A DNA stretch of 64,000 nucleotides, taken from NCBI RefSeq assembly GCF_002909445.1, contig NZ_PPXC01000014.1:47912-111911 (forward strand), read 5' to 3'. The notes under the pieces were generated by a model. The model searched no databases. It saw only the letters and a list, made by a program, of their open reading frames with translations, and had not been told where the DNA came from. The position numbers were made by a program, and so were the translations under genes. Below, piece after piece: positions 9,030 to 21,188 of the stretch. The stretch is from Arthrobacter glacialis (GTDB lineage: Bacteria; Actinomycetota; Actinomycetes; Actinomycetales; Micrococcaceae). Position 1 is the first letter of the stretch, and the number at the start of each line of letters is the position of its first letter.

Positions 9030-9684
9030 CATGACCCGTGGGCTGACACGCGGAACCATCAGCGCACTGTGCCGGCCTACCGTTGAAGGTCTGGAGAATG
9101 TGCCCACCGACGGGCCGTTCATCGTGGCGCCCAACCATCTGTCCTTCTTTGACTCGGTCATTGTGCAGGCGCTGACGCCCCGGCCGGTTTCCTTCTTCGC
9201 CAAGGCCGAATACTTCAACGGCAAGGGCATCAGGGGAAAACTGATGAAGTCATTCTTCGAGTCGGTGAACTCCATCCCGGTGGAACGCGGCGAACAGGCT
9301 GCCAGCGTTCAGGCCTTGAAGACGCTGCTGGAGATTCTGGGCCGCAATGAGGGCGTGGGCATTTATCCCGAGGGCACACGCTCACGTGATGGAGTTCTGT
9401 ACCGCGGCCGCACCGGCGTAGGCTGGCTGGCCCTGACAACGGGCGCCCCAGTGGTCCCCGTAGGCATTATTGGCACCGAAAAGTTGCAGCCAGCCGGTGG
9501 GAAGGGCTTCCGGCCGGCAAAGTTCACGCTGCGCTTCGGCAAGCCGCTGTACTTTGAAAAAACGGGCCCGGACCATTCCCTGCCCGCCAGGCGGCACGTC
9601 ACTGACACCATCATGGATGCCATTGCCGAACTCACTGGCCAGGAGCGCAGCGCCAAATACAACCAGAGCCCCAGCATCGAATAG
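9016..9684 (+). CDS. 1-acyl-glycerol-3-phosphate acyltransferase (PlsC-type)
   Basis: A 222-residue membrane-associated acyltransferase of phospholipid synthesis. The catalytic NHLSFFD (HX4D motif) is near residue 37 and the substrate-binding EGTRSRDG near 118. The length is normal for the family. The start overlaps the HAD gene by 14 nt. Glycerophospholipid acylation is the likely role; acylation of another lipid acceptor cannot be excluded. Confidence 0.88.
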   Translation: MVLYDMTRGLTRGTISALCRPTVEGLENVPTDGPFIVAPNHLSFFDSVIVQALTPRPVSFFAKAEYFNGKGIRGKLMKSFFESVNSIPVERGEQAASVQALKTLLEILGRNEGVGIYPEGTRSRDGVLYRGRTGVGWLALTTGAPVVPVGIIGTEKLQPAGGKGFRPAKFTLRFGKPLYFEKTGPDHSLPARRHVTDTIMDAIAELTGQERSAKYNQSPSIE

Positions 9685-9751
9685 GCCCCACCCGCGTCCG
9701 CCCACAGCGTGCAAGCCCGCTGAACGTCGCCCCGGACGCACGGGCCCACCC

Positions 9752-9757
9752 TAGAAT
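9752..9757 (+). promoter_or_regulatory. -10 element of uvrC, leaderless-type spacing
   Basis: TAGAAT ends 6 nt before the GTG start of uvrC and no Shine-Dalgarno sequence is present between them. Transcription starting about 7 nt after a -10 would begin at the GTG itself, so the mRNA is probably leaderless. Confidence 0.5.
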
Positions 9758-9763
9758 GATGAT

Positions 9764-11746
9764 GTGGCAGATCCAGCAAGTTACCGGCCCAAGCCCGGCG
9801 AAATTCCTACGGACCCAGGTGTTTACCGTTTCCGTGATGAACACGGACGCATTATTTATGTGGGCAAGGCCAAGAACCTCCGATCCCGGCTGAATTCATA
9901 CTTCGCCAATCCGGCCACCTTGCTGCCCAAAACCCATGCCATGGTTCATCATGCGGCAAGTGTGCAATGGACCATTGTGGGCAGCGAGCTGGAAGCGCTG
10001 CAGCTGGAATATACGTGGATCAAGGAATTCGCGCCCCGGTACAACCTTGCGTTCAGGGACGACAAAACGTACCCGTATCTCGCCGTCTCCATGAGTGAGA
10101 AGTTTCCCCGCGTCCAGGTGATGCGCGGTGAACGGCGCAAGGGCACCAAATACTTTGGCCCGTACACAGCCGGTGCCATCCGCGAAACCATGGACACCCT
10201 GCTGCGGGTGTTTCCCGTGCGCAGCTGCAGCACGGGCGTGTTGCGCCGCGCCGAACGCAGCGGCCGCCCCTGCCTGCTGGGCTACATCGACAAATGCGCT
10301 GCCCCGTGCGTGGGCCGTATCAGCATCGAAGACCACAAGGCCCTGGCCCAGGATTTCTGTGACTTTATGGGCGGGGAAGCCAAACGTTTCATCGGCACCC
10401 TGGAGAAGCGCATGTCAGCCGCCGTGGCTGAGCTGGACTACGAACAGGCCGCCAGGGTGCGCGATGACATCATTGCGCTGCGCAAAGTCTTTGAACGCAA
10501 CGCAGTGGTCCTGACCGAAGACACCAACGCGGACATTTTTGCTGTGGAGCAGGATGACCTTGAAGCTGCAGTGCAGGTCTTCTTTGTCCGCGGCGGGCGC
10601 ATCCGCGGCCAGCGAGGCTGGGTGGTGGAGAAGGTCGAGGACGCCTCCAACGCCGAGCTGTGGGAGCACCTGATGCAGCAGGTCTATGGCGGAGAGGAAC
10701 AGCAGCAGGACGCCATCCCGCGCCAGATCCTTGTCCCCGAGCTGCCTGCCAACCATGAATACCTGGCCCAGTGGCTGGGTGAGCTGCGCCAAGGCAAGGT
10801 CTCCATCAAGGTGCCCCAGCGGGGCGAGAAGGCTGCGTTGATGGACACTGTCCAGATCAATGCCCGCCAGGCCATGGCCCTGCACAAGTCACGCCGGGCA
10901 GGGGATCTGACAACGCGCTCACTGGCGCTTCAGGAACTCCAGGAGGCCCTGGATTTGCCCATGCCGCTGCTGCGCATTGAATGCTTCGACATCTCCCATG
11001 TCCAAGGCACCAATGTGGTGGCCTCCATGGTGGTGGTGGAGGACGGCATCGCCAAGAAGAGCGAATACCGCAAGTTCGCGATTACGGGTGAAGCCGCCAT
11101 CGACGACACCGCGTCGATGTATGACGTCATCACCCGCCGCTTCCGCAACTACCTCGCGGAGAAGGAGACGCGCGCCCAGGGCACCCTCGCCAGCGGTGAG
11201 CTTGTGGCCGGAGGTGCTGAGGACACCGTTGAGGCGCCCAAGTCCAAGTTCGCCTACCCGCCCAACCTGGTGGTGGTCGACGGCGGCATACCCCAAGTTA
11301 ACGCTGCGGCGCGGGCATTGGCCGACCTGGGCATCACCGACGTTGCCGTAATTGGCCTGGCCAAACGCCTCGAGGAGGTATGGGTGCCCGAAAGTGACTT
11401 CCCGGTCATCTTGCCGCGTTCCTCGGAGGGCTTGTATCTGCTGCAGCGGATCCGTGATGAGGCCCATAGATTTGCCATCACTTTCCACCGGGCAAAACGC
11501 GGGAAGGCCATGGTGGCCTCAGTCCTGGATACCGTGCCGGGGCTTGGTGCCGCCAAACAGAAAACGCTGCTGGCCCACTTTGGTTCACTCAAGAAGGTCC
11601 GTGCCGCCACGGTGGAGGAATTGGCGCAGGCCAAGGGTGTGGGGCCCGTGCTGGCGCAAGCCATCCATGACACCGTGAACGCCAGCGACCAGAACCTGAC
11701 GCCCGCACCAGCAATCAACATGACCACCGGCGAAATACTCGACTAG
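9764..11746 (+). CDS. uvrC: Excinuclease ABC subunit UvrC
   Basis: A 660-residue UvrC, the nuclease that makes both incisions in nucleotide excision repair. It has an N-terminal GIY-YIG-type nuclease domain (GVYRFRDEHGRIIYVGKAK region, residues about 19-37), a UVR helix pair (EQAARVRDDI near 225), an RNase-H-like nuclease region (FDISHVQG near 407, VVVDGGIPQ near 503) and C-terminal helix-hairpin-helix repeats (VPGLGAAKQKTLLAHFGSL). GTG is used as start because the nearby -10 leaves no room for a longer product. Confidence 0.97.
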   Translation: MADPASYRPKPGEIPTDPGVYRFRDEHGRIIYVGKAKNLRSRLNSYFANPATLLPKTHAMVHHAASVQWTIVGSELEALQLEYTWIKEFAPRYNLAFRDDKTYPYLAVSMSEKFPRVQVMRGERRKGTKYFGPYTAGAIRETMDTLLRVFPVRSCSTGVLRRAERSGRPCLLGYIDKCAAPCVGRISIEDHKALAQDFCDFMGGEAKRFIGTLEKRMSAAVAELDYEQAARVRDDIIALRKVFERNAVVLTEDTNADIFAVEQDDLEAAVQVFFVRGGRIRGQRGWVVEKVEDASNAELWEHLMQQVYGGEEQQQDAIPRQILVPELPANHEYLAQWLGELRQGKVSIKVPQRGEKAALMDTVQINARQAMALHKSRRAGDLTTRSLALQELQEALDLPMPLLRIECFDISHVQGTNVVASMVVVEDGIAKKSEYRKFAITGEAAIDDTASMYDVITRRFRNYLAEKETRAQGTLASGELVAGGAEDTVEAPKSKFAYPPNLVVVDGGIPQVNAAARALADLGITDVAVIGLAKRLEEVWVPESDFPVILPRSSEGLYLLQRIRDEAHRFAITFHRAKRGKAMVASVLDTVPGLGAAKQKTLLAHFGSLKKVRAATVEELAQAKGVGPVLAQAIHDTVNASDQNLTPAPAINMTTGEILD

Positions 11747-11768
11747 CGAACGCGCCTGGCGGCCTCCT

Positions 11769-11797
11769 CCCGGAAAGCCGCTTCGCGCCTTTCCGGG
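11769..11797 (+). terminator. Hairpin after uvrC
   Basis: CCCGGAAAG (11769-11777) pairs with CTTTCCGGG (11789-11797). It is flanked by CCTCC and GGAGG, which may extend the stem after a small bulge. There is no T-tract. It is 23 nt after the uvrC stop. Confidence 0.55.
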
Positions 11798-11882
11798 TCC
11801 CTCGGAGGATAGGCTTAGTCTGTAGCCGTGGCTGGGCGGCGGAACCCTTGGGTTTCACACAAATAATTGACAGGGAAACGTA

Positions 11883-12806
11883 ATGAACCAAGAGCAAGAC
11901 ACGACCGGCAGCGGCGAGGAATCCTTGACGGCGGTTAAACCGGTTGAAGCCGAACTGTTGGTGGTAACGGGCATGTCCGGCGCCGGCCGCAGCACCGCTG
12001 CCAACGCCCTGGAAGACCATGGCTGGTACGTCATCGAGAACTTGCCACCGCAGATGCTGGGCACGCTGGCGGAGCTGGTCTCACGCATGCCGGCAGCGCT
12101 GCCCAAGCTGGCCGTCGTCGTCGATGTCCGCGGCAAGGCTCTCTTTGCAGACATTCGCGAATCACTCAACGCACTCTCATCCGCCGGCGTGAGCTACCGG
12201 GTGCTGTTCCTGGACGCCAGTGACGACACGCTGGTGCGGCGCTTCGAGCAGGGCCGGCGCCCCCACCCCTTGCAGGAGGACGGCCGGATCCTCGATGGCA
12301 TCGCCGCCGAGCGCCTGCTGCTCGCGGAAATGAAGAACCAGGCGGAGATGATCCTGGACACCTCCGTCATGAACGTGCATGAGCTGGCCTCTGCCGTCAC
12401 GGAGCTGTTTTCCGAGTCGGGTCCGGTGGTTTTGAGCCTGACGGTCATGAGCTTCGGGTTCAAGTACGGCCTGCCCGTGGACGCCAACTACGTGGCGGAT
12501 GTCCGTTTCATTCCCAACCCGCACTGGATCCCGCAGCTGCGCCCGCTGACCGGCCAGGACGAGGCCGTCAGCAACTTTGTGCTCAACGACAACGGCGCAG
12601 CCGACTTTGTGGACAGGTACGTGCACGCCCTGGAACCAGTCTTTGAGGGCTACCGCCGCGAGAACAAGCACTACGCAACCATTGCGGTTGGCTGCACAGG
12701 CGGCAAGCACCGTTCTGTGGCTGTTGCCATTGAACTTGCCAAGCGCCTGAGCCAATTGCCGCGCGTCACCACAAGTATTCGGCACCGCGATTTGGGCCGG
12801 GAGTAA
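11883..12806 (+). CDS. rapZ: RapZ/YvcJ-type nucleotide-binding protein
   Basis: A 307-residue P-loop protein of the RapZ (YvcJ) family. The P-loop GMSGAGRST is at about residues 31-39 and the conserved C-terminal segment [10 protein letters not shown] at about 263-272. In Gammaproteobacteria RapZ is an RNase E adaptor controlling glmS; in Gram-positives the molecular role is less clear. The ATG follows GGGAAACG. The rapZ-yvcK-whiA order is conserved in Gram-positive bacteria; here the next start is 2 nt after this stop. Confidence 0.95.
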   Translation: MNQEQDTTGSGEESLTAVKPVEAELLVVTGMSGAGRSTAANALEDHGWYVIENLPPQMLGTLAELVSRMPAALPKLAVVVDVRGKALFADIRESLNALSSAGVSYRVLFLDASDDTLVRRFEQGRRPHPLQEDGRILDGIAAERLLLAEMKNQAEMILDTSVMNVHELASAVTELFSESGPVVLSLTVMSFGFKYGLPVDANYVADVRFIPNPHWIPQLRPLTGQDEAVSNFVLNDNGAADFVDRYVHALEPVFEGYRRENKHYATIAVGCTGGKHRSVAVAIELAKRLSQLPRVTTSIRHRDLGRE

Positions 12807-12808
12807 GC

Positions 12809-13804
12809 GTGTACACAGGAATTCTGCCTATTGTGCCGTCCGCTGCGAAACTGCCCACCCTGAACACCGGAGCCAAGGTGGCAGCCCTGGGCGGCGGGCA
12901 CGGACTGGCCGCATCACTCTCCGCGCTGCGCCTGGTTACGGGCAATGTTACCGCCGTCGTCACAGTAGCTGACGACGGCGGCTCCTCCGGCCGCCTACGC
13001 GAAGAGTTGGGTGTCCTCCCGCCGGGAGACTTGCGCATGGCCCTGTCGGCGCTGTGCGACGACACTGACTGGGGCAGGACCTGGCGCGATGTCATGCAGC
13101 ACAGATTCACCTCGCGTGAGGGAGTTACCGGATCCCTGGACAACCACGCCCTGGGCAACTTGCTGATTGTGACCCTGTGGGAACTGCTCGGCGACCCCGT
13201 GGCCGGCCTGCGCTGGGCCGGGGCCCTGCTGGGTGCCCGCGGCGAAGTGCTGCCCATGGCCAGCGTGCCCCTGACCATCGAGGGCTTGGTGAAGGTTCCC
13301 GGTTTGCCCGGCCGCCTCATCCGCGGCCAGTCCCTGCTGGCCAAGGCAGGGGAGGTGGAGGAGGTGCGCCTGCTGCCCGTTGACGCGCCCGCCTGCACGG
13401 AAGCCGTGACGGCCATTCAGGACGCAGACTGGGTGGTTCTGGGGCCCGGCTCCTGGTACACCTCGGTGCTGCCGCACTTGTTGCTGCCACAGATGCGTGA
13501 AGCCCTGTGCACCACCAAGGCCAAGCGCCTGCTCACCATGAACCTGGACGTCAACGATGCAGAGGCCGATGGCATGAATGCGGCGGACCACTTGCACGTC
13601 ATTTCACGGTACGCACCGGAGTTCAATGTTGACGTGGTGCTGGCGGATCCCTCATCCATTGGCGATGTTGGCGAATTCACACAAGCGGCCGCAATGATCG
13701 GTGCCGAGGTGGTGTTCGGTAAGGTGGGGAGTTCCGGTGGCAACGCTGTCCACGATCCGCTACGGTTGGCAGCTGCGTACCGCGATATCTTTGGGGGTCA
13801 TTAA
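12809..13804 (+). CDS. YvcK-type gluconeogenesis factor
   Basis: A 331-residue member of the YvcK/CofD-like family, a UDP-sugar-binding protein required for growth on gluconeogenic carbon sources and linked to cell-wall synthesis. The glycine-rich ALGGGHGLAASLSALR lies at residues about 29-44, followed by VTVADDGGSSGRLR near 51. The GTG start lies 2 nt after rapZ. Together with rapZ and whiA it forms a conserved three-gene unit. Confidence 0.93.
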   Translation: MYTGILPIVPSAAKLPTLNTGAKVAALGGGHGLAASLSALRLVTGNVTAVVTVADDGGSSGRLREELGVLPPGDLRMALSALCDDTDWGRTWRDVMQHRFTSREGVTGSLDNHALGNLLIVTLWELLGDPVAGLRWAGALLGARGEVLPMASVPLTIEGLVKVPGLPGRLIRGQSLLAKAGEVEEVRLLPVDAPACTEAVTAIQDADWVVLGPGSWYTSVLPHLLLPQMREALCTTKAKRLLTMNLDVNDAEADGMNAADHLHVISRYAPEFNVDVVLADPSSIGDVGEFTQAAAMIGAEVVFGKVGSSGGNAVHDPLRLAAAYRDIFGGH

Positions 13805-13829
13805 TGAACGTGAAAGTAGAGGCTGAATC

Positions 13830-14810
13830 ATGGCGCTAACTGCGGCAGTAAAAGAAGAATTGTCTCGGCTTGACGTCAAGAAATCCTCCGTCCGCAAGGC
13901 CGAGGTTTCCACGCTTTTGAGGTTTGCCGGCGGGCTGCACATCATCTCCGGCAAAATTGTCATCGAAGCCGAGGTGGACACCGCGGCAACCGCCAGGCGC
14001 TTGCGCCTTGCCATCGCCGAAATGTACGGCCACCAAAGCGAGATCATTGTTGTCTCCGGTGGCGGGCTGCGCCGAGGCAACCGCTACGTGGTGCGGGTGG
14101 TGCGCGACGGCGAAGCCCTGGCCCGCCAAAGCGGGTTGTTGGACGCCCGCGGCCGGCCAGTCCGGGGCCTGCCCTCTGTGGTTGTCAACGGTTCCACCGC
14201 CGACGCCGAAGCCGTATGGCGTGGCGCCTTCCTGGCCCATGGCTCCCTGACCGAACCGGGCCGCTCATCGGCCCTGGAGGTCACCTGCCCGGGCCCCGAA
14301 GCCGCGCTGGCCCTCGTGGGGGCCGCGCGTCGTCTGGACATTGCGGCCAAGGCCCGCGACGTACGCGGCATTGACAGGGTTGTCATCCGGGACGGGGACA
14401 CCATCGCCGCGCTCTTGGTCCGCATGGGCGCCCACGACACGTTCCTGGTATGGGAGGAGCGGCGCATGCGCAAGGAAGTTCGCGCCACAGCCAATCGTCT
14501 GGCCAACTTTGACGATGCAAATCTGCGGCGTTCAGCCCAGGCCGCAGTGGCAGCGGGCGCACGGGTGGAGCGAGCCCTGGAGATTTTGGGCGACGACGTC
14601 CCGGATCATCTGAAGTACGCCGGCGCCCTGCGTGTGGCCCACAAGCAGGCCAGTTTGGATGAACTGGGCAGGTTGGCTGACCCGCCCCTGACCAAGGACG
14701 CCATCGCCGGGCGCATTCGCCGCCTGCTGGCCATGGCGGATAAAAAAGCCAAAGATTTAGGCATTCCCGGTACTGAGTCCAATGTCACTTTCGACATGCT
14801 CGATACCTAA
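13830..14810 (+). CDS. whiA: DNA-binding regulator WhiA
   Basis: A 326-residue WhiA protein, which combines LAGLIDADG homing-endonuclease-like domains (N-terminal two thirds) with a C-terminal helix-turn-helix ([26 protein letters not shown] region, near residues 275-300). In Streptomyces WhiA works with WhiB to start sporulation septation; in non-sporulating actinobacteria it is probably a cell-division regulator. The ATG is preceded by AGAGG and lies 25 nt after yvcK. Confidence 0.96.
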   Translation: MALTAAVKEELSRLDVKKSSVRKAEVSTLLRFAGGLHIISGKIVIEAEVDTAATARRLRLAIAEMYGHQSEIIVVSGGGLRRGNRYVVRVVRDGEALARQSGLLDARGRPVRGLPSVVVNGSTADAEAVWRGAFLAHGSLTEPGRSSALEVTCPGPEAALALVGAARRLDIAAKARDVRGIDRVVIRDGDTIAALLVRMGAHDTFLVWEERRMRKEVRATANRLANFDDANLRRSAQAAVAAGARVERALEILGDDVPDHLKYAGALRVAHKQASLDELGRLADPPLTKDAIAGRIRRLLAMADKKAKDLGIPGTESNVTFDMLDT

Positions 14811-14917
14811 GCTGCCTAGTATGAAAGAGTAGAGGATGAGCCGCCTGTTCCAGACGGATTAACCTTGCTAGATATTTACGCTGGCAAAACAAATAGAAGA
14901 ATCGCAACGGAGGAACC

Positions 14918-15541
14918 GTGACTAAGTACACACTCCCAGAACTCAGCTATGACTATGCTGCCCTGGAGCCCAATATTTCCGCCCGCATCATGGAACTGCA
15001 CCACAGCAAGCACCACGCTGCCTATGTTGCAGGAGCCAACCTGGCTCTGGAACAGCTTGCCGAAGCTCGCGAGACCAACAACTTCGCCAACGTCAACAGG
15101 TTCTCCAAGGACCTGGCATTCCACCTGGGTGGCCACACCAACCACTCCATCTTCTGGAACAACCTGTCCCCCGAGGGTGGCGACAAGCCCGAAGGCGAGT
15201 TGGCCGCAGCGATCGATGATGCGTTTGGTTCCTTCGACGCATTCCGCGCCCATTTCACCGCAGCAGCCATGGGCATCCAGGGCTCCGGCTGGGCGTTGCT
15301 GTCCTACGAAGGCCTCGGCGGCAACCTGCTGATCGAGCAGCTCTTCGACCAGCAGGGCAACATCCCCGTAGCCACCACCCCGCTGTTGATGCTGGACATG
15401 TGGGAGCACGCCTTCTACCTGGACTACGTCAACGTCAAGGCTGACTACGTGAAGGCTTTCTGGAACATTGTGAACTGGGCGGATGTCTCCAAGCGCTTTG
15501 AGGCGGCCCGCAAGAACGCCACCGGCCTGATCCTGCCGTAG
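14918..15541 (+). CDS. sodA: Superoxide dismutase, Fe/Mn type
   Basis: A 207-residue Fe/Mn superoxide dismutase converting superoxide to hydrogen peroxide and oxygen in the cytoplasm. The metal ligands are visible in LHHSKHH (about residue 27), GHTNHSIFW (about 74) and [11 protein letters not shown] (about 162-172). The GTG start is preceded by CGGAGGA at optimal distance. Metal preference (Mn versus Fe) is not settled by these motifs alone. It is monocistronic, with hairpins on the 3' side. Confidence 0.95.
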   Translation: MTKYTLPELSYDYAALEPNISARIMELHHSKHHAAYVAGANLALEQLAEARETNNFANVNRFSKDLAFHLGGHTNHSIFWNNLSPEGGDKPEGELAAAIDDAFGSFDAFRAHFTAAAMGIQGSGWALLSYEGLGGNLLIEQLFDQQGNIPVATTPLLMLDMWEHAFYLDYVNVKADYVKAFWNIVNWADVSKRFEAARKNATGLILP

Positions 15542-15564
15542 CTGCGTGAAAAACCTGGCCTAGC

Positions 15565-15588
15565 AAACACCATGTTTCAGCGGTGTTT
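15565..15588 (+). terminator. sodA terminator candidate 1
   Basis: AAACACC (15565-15571) pairs with GGTGTTT (15582-15588) across a 10-nt loop; the right arm is T-rich. It lies 24 nt after the sodA stop. Confidence 0.5.
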
Positions 15589-15605
15589 CTGACCAATATG
15601 TGGAC

Positions 15606-15634
15606 GCCCGCCCCGTACGATTAACGGGGCGGGC
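15606..15634 (+). terminator. sodA terminator candidate 2, GC-rich
   Basis: An 11-bp perfect stem, GCCCGCCCCGT (15606-15616) with ACGGGGCGGGC (15624-15634), with a 7-nt loop and no T-run. It lies just after candidate 1 and before the gap promoter region. Confidence 0.65.
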
Positions 15635-15782
15635 ACCATAGAACGTAATATAGATCACGGCGCGCGCTTGTCGATGCGCGCCATCGAAAGAATCTCTGCC
15701 CAACGTCGTGCGGGAAACAATGGTTGAAGGTGACCTTCAACCTGACTACGTGTGTTCGTAAGAGCACCAAGGAGAGAACTAA

Positions 15783-16790
<1,008 letters not shown>

Positions 16791-16798
16791 GGCTAAAA

Positions 16799-18037
<1,239 letters not shown>

Positions 18038-18040
18038 ACC

Positions 18041-18077
18041 AAAAGGCGGCGGCAGGATATTCCTGCCGCCGCCTTTT
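18041..18077 (+). terminator. Rho-independent terminator after pgk
   Basis: A perfect 17-bp stem, AAAAGGCGGCGGCAGGA paired with TCCTGCCGCCGCCTTTT, with a 3-nt loop. The A-rich and T-rich stem ends make it able to act in both directions. It begins 3 nt after the pgk stop and separates gap-pgk from tpiA, probably as partial attenuation. Confidence 0.9.
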
Positions 18078-18140
18078 CTCGCGCCACCTGGCGCAAATTT
18101 TTCAAGTTTTTGATTTAGCTACGCAAGAAACGAGACACCG

Positions 18141-18956
18141 ATGACGACTTCAACTAACGGTAATTTCGACCGGACACCGCTCATTGCCGGCAACTGGAAG
18201 ATGAACATGGACCACGTCCAGGGCATCACCTTGCTGCAGAAGCTCGCCTGGACACTCTCCGATGCACGCCACGACTTCAGCCGTGTGGAGGTTGCAGTAT
18301 TCCCGCCGTTCACAGACCTTCGCGGAGTCCAGACACTCGTCCAGGGTGACAAGCTCAAGCTTGCCTACGGTGGACAGGACCTTTCCGACAAGGATTCCGG
18401 CGCGTACACGGGCGACATCTCCGGTGCATTCCTGAACAAGCTCGGCTGCGCCTACGTTTTGGTGGGCCACAGTGAACGCCGTGAAATCCACAACGAGAGC
18501 GATGAGCTCCTCAACGCCAAGGTCAAGGCCGCCTACCGCAACGAGGTCACCCCCGTACTGTGCGCCGGTGAGGGTTTGGCCATCCGCCAGGCCGGGACCC
18601 ACGTTGAGCACACGCTCGCGCAGGTGCGCGCAGGCGTTGCCGGATTGACCGCAGAGCAAGCAGCCACACTTGTCATTGCCTATGAGCCCGTTTGGGCCAT
18701 CGGCACCGGCGAAGTTGCCGGTCCCGAAGATGCACAGGAAATGTGCGCAGCCATTCGCGCCGAGCTGGTGGAACTGTTCGACGCCGAGACGGCCGCCAAG
18801 ACCCGCCTGCTCTACGGCGGTTCAGTCAAGGCCAACAACGTTGCCGCCATCATGGCCGAGCGTGATGTTGACGGTGTTTTGGTTGGCGGTGCCAGCCTGG
18901 ATGCCGGCGAATTCGCCAGCATTGCCCGCTTTGAGAGCCACCTCGTAACGAAGTAG
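18141..18956 (+). CDS. tpiA: Triosephosphate isomerase
   Basis: A 271-residue TIM, interconverting dihydroxyacetone phosphate and glyceraldehyde 3-phosphate. The catalytic residues are in GNWKMN (Lys, about residue 18), VGHSERRE (His, about 109-116) and [11 protein letters not shown] (Glu, about 178). It is slightly longer than typical TIMs (about 250 aa) because of a short N-terminal extension and a small insertion. It sits between the pgk terminator and secG. Confidence 0.97.
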   Translation: MTTSTNGNFDRTPLIAGNWKMNMDHVQGITLLQKLAWTLSDARHDFSRVEVAVFPPFTDLRGVQTLVQGDKLKLAYGGQDLSDKDSGAYTGDISGAFLNKLGCAYVLVGHSERREIHNESDELLNAKVKAAYRNEVTPVLCAGEGLAIRQAGTHVEHTLAQVRAGVAGLTAEQAATLVIAYEPVWAIGTGEVAGPEDAQEMCAAIRAELVELFDAETAAKTRLLYGGSVKANNVAAIMAERDVDGVLVGGASLDAGEFASIARFESHLVTK

Positions 18957-19116
18957 CGAATAGGCACCCAAGTTTCGTGTCCATTCGCCATGTGCGGGGG
19001 GACACGGATAGACTTGGGTGCGAACATGGCGTGCCCCTCACCAGCAATTTATGGTGGCACGCACCCATGTAACCCACTTTTTTGAGTTACACCATAACCA
19101 TGCTGAAAGGCCCCTC

Positions 19117-19359
19117 GTGGAAACACTACAAATCGCCCTGCAGATCCTTTTGGGTGTCACCAGCTTGCTGCTGACCTTGCTGATCTTGCTGCACAAGGGC
19201 CGTGGCGGCGGTCTCTCGGACATGTTTGGCGGCGGCATGAGTTCAAACCTTGGCTCCTCCGGTGTTGCCGAGCGTAACTTGAACCGCTTCACAGTCATCT
19301 TGGGCATCACCTGGGGCGTAGTGATCATTGGCCTGGGCCTGATCATGTCCTACAGCTAA
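19117..19359 (+). CDS. secG: Preprotein translocase subunit SecG
   Basis: An 80-residue SecG, a small component of the SecYEG export channel. It has two membrane helices (about residues 3-22 and 58-77) separated by the conserved GGGLSDMFGGG loop. The open frame begins 99 nt earlier, but GTG 19117 is chosen because GAAAGG lies 8 nt upstream and the first helix follows at once. tpiA-secG is a usual actinobacterial order. Confidence 0.92.
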   Translation: METLQIALQILLGVTSLLLTLLILLHKGRGGGLSDMFGGGMSSNLGSSGVAERNLNRFTVILGITWGVVIIGLGLIMSYS

Positions 19360-19390
19360 GCGCCACGCAGTACAAGAAACAGCAAAAAAG

Positions 19391-19420
19391 GGTCCCGCCC
19401 GGCAACTGCCAGGCGGGACC
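19391..19420. terminator. Bidirectional terminator between secG and pgl
   Basis: GGTCCCGCC (19391-19399) pairs with GGCGGGACC (19412-19420). On the plus strand it is followed by TCTTCTTT; on the minus strand it is followed by a CTTTTTT run. It lies between two convergent genes. Confidence 0.88.
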
Positions 19421-19434
19421 TCTTCTTTGCCTGG

Positions 19435-20238
19435 TCAGTGCTCCCGGCGCAGCAGCTGTGCTGAAACCTTTGCCGCAGACAGCTCGTCGAGCAACCACAA
19501 GGTTTTATTCCTGCCCTGGGCGCCGGAGGCTGGCACCTGAACCGTGTTGGCCCCGGCCAGGCCGAGCCCCACGGCTGCTGCCTTGTCGGCACCGGCTGCA
19601 ACAATCCAGATTTCCGAGGCCGAGTTGATGGCCTCCAGTGTCAATGACACGCGCGACGGCGGCGGCTTGGGGGAGTTGCGCACACCCACCACGTTGCTTC
19701 CGGTGGCGCGGATGCCAGCCATGTCCGGGAAGAGCGATGCAATGTGGGCGTCGGGGCCAAGCCCCAACAGCAGTACGTCGAAGCGCGGAACGGTGGGTGG
19801 CTGCTCGGCGGAATCGTCGCTGTTTTCCCATTCATGCCGGGCAGCTTGTGCCAGTTCATCCACATACTGCTGGACAGCTTCTTCGAGGTCAGCGACGGTA
19901 TCTGAAGCCGGCATGACATGAACCCGGGCGGGATCAACGTCAATGTGGTTCAGTAGTGCCTCCGCGGCCTGGCCGGCATTCCTGTCGGCGGAATCGGCGG
20001 GCACAAACCTGTCATCCCCAAACCAAAAGTTGACCTTGCTCCAATCAACTGCCAGGCGGGCAGGGGACTGAGCAATCTCACGCAGTGTTGCAATGCCAAC
20101 ACTGCCGCCGGTGAGAACCACCGTGGCTTCGCCGCGTTCGCTTTGAACGTCAAGCAGGCGGGTGATCAACCGGGCAGCCGTGGTTGCCGCCAAGACGTCA
20201 AAGGAAGGATGCTTGGTGATGCGAACGTTGGAGCTCAT
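19435..20238 (-). CDS. pgl: 6-phosphogluconolactonase
   Basis: A 267-residue lactonase of the DevB/SOL type, hydrolysing 6-phosphogluconolactone in the oxidative pentose phosphate pathway. The conserved segments are LTGGSVG (about residue 42), FWFGDDRFVP (about 71-80) and LLGLGPDAHIASLFP (about 154-168). The start overlaps the opcA stop by 4 nt (ATGA), so the genes are coupled, and it is the last gene of the minus-strand pentose phosphate operon. Confidence 0.94.
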   Translation of the reverse strand: MSSNVRITKHPSFDVLAATTAARLITRLLDVQSERGEATVVLTGGSVGIATLREIAQSPARLAVDWSKVNFWFGDDRFVPADSADRNAGQAAEALLNHIDVDPARVHVMPASDTVADLEEAVQQYVDELAQAARHEWENSDDSAEQPPTVPRFDVLLLGLGPDAHIASLFPDMAGIRATGSNVVGVRNSPKPPPSRVSLTLEAINSASEIWIVAAGADKAAAVGLGLAGANTVQVPASGAQGRNKTLWLLDELSAAKVSAQLLRREH

Positions 20239-21188
20239 GACTGATCAGCCTTCTCTTTTGCGAACAACTCTTGCAGACCGAGGGTGACTACTTCACCAAA
20301 TACCTCGTCAGGGTCCAAACGTCGCAGTTCTTCCGCAAGGCAGTCTTGCAACGAACGGCGCGGCAGTGAGATTTGCTGGTCGGGTTGTCCGGGCTGGGTC
20401 AGGAATGCGTCGATGGTGCCCGGGCGGGTCAACACAACACTGCCCTTGCTGCGTTCAATGACAACAGTGCGGATGCCTGTTCCGCTGGGATCCTCACGTA
20501 CTTGGATGGGCACGTTGAGAGCCTTGTGCAGCCAGGAAGCCAACAGCAAAGTGCTGGGGGAGTCGCTGGCGCCTTCCACCTGCAGCCCTGTGATGGGGTC
20601 AGAGCCGTCATAGCTGTCCAACGTCGCCGCAAGTTGGATCCGCCAATTGGTCAGGCGTGTCCAGGCCAAGTCGGTATCGCCAGCCGCGTACGTTTCACCA
20701 ATGTGCTTGAGTGCCTTGCGGGGATCGAGCGCATTGGCCGAGTCAGTAATGCGCCTGTGGGCGATGCGGCCCACGGGAGATTCGCTGGGCTTGGACGGTG
20801 CACCATGGGGCCACCAGGCAACGATGGGCGCATCAGGCAGGAGCAGTGCTGAGACCAGGGATTCATTCTCCGCAGCCAGTTCACCGTAACCGTGCAGCAC
20901 AATCACCTCGGAGGCGCCGGCGTCACCGCCCACACGGATTTCGCCGTCGAGGCGGGTTTCCGCGTGCGCGGATCCTGCCGCCAAGACAATGATCCGGCAG
21001 GGGTGTTCACGGCTGGCCAAGTTGGCTGCCTCAATGGCTTCCTCTTCCTTGCCACTTCGGGTGATGACAACAAGCGTCAAAACACGGCCCAGGGCAACTA
21101 CGCCGCCCTGCTCGCGCAGTTTGACGATCTCCTTGGTGATCTTGGACGTTGTTGTGTCGGGGAGTTCAACTATCACGGTCTGCGCCAC
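20235..21188 (-). CDS. opcA: Glucose-6-phosphate dehydrogenase assembly protein OpcA
   Basis: A 317-residue OpcA homologue. In cyanobacteria and actinobacteria this protein stabilises and activates glucose-6-phosphate dehydrogenase, and its gene is nearly always next to zwf. Recognisable segments are AWWPHGAPS (about residue 124) and the region TDLAWTRLTNWR (about 173). It overlaps zwf by 16 nt and pgl by 4 nt, so it lies in the middle of a tightly coupled operon. Confidence 0.95.
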   Translation of the reverse strand: MAQTVIVELPDTTTSKITKEIVKLREQGGVVALGRVLTLVVITRSGKEEEAIEAANLASREHPCRIIVLAAGSAHAETRLDGEIRVGGDAGASEVIVLHGYGELAAENESLVSALLLPDAPIVAWWPHGAPSKPSESPVGRIAHRRITDSANALDPRKALKHIGETYAAGDTDLAWTRLTNWRIQLAATLDSYDGSDPITGLQVEGASDSPSTLLLASWLHKALNVPIQVREDPSGTGIRTVVIERSKGSVVLTRPGTIDAFLTQPGQPDQQISLPRRSLQDCLAEELRRLDPDEVFGEVVTLGLQELFAKEKADQS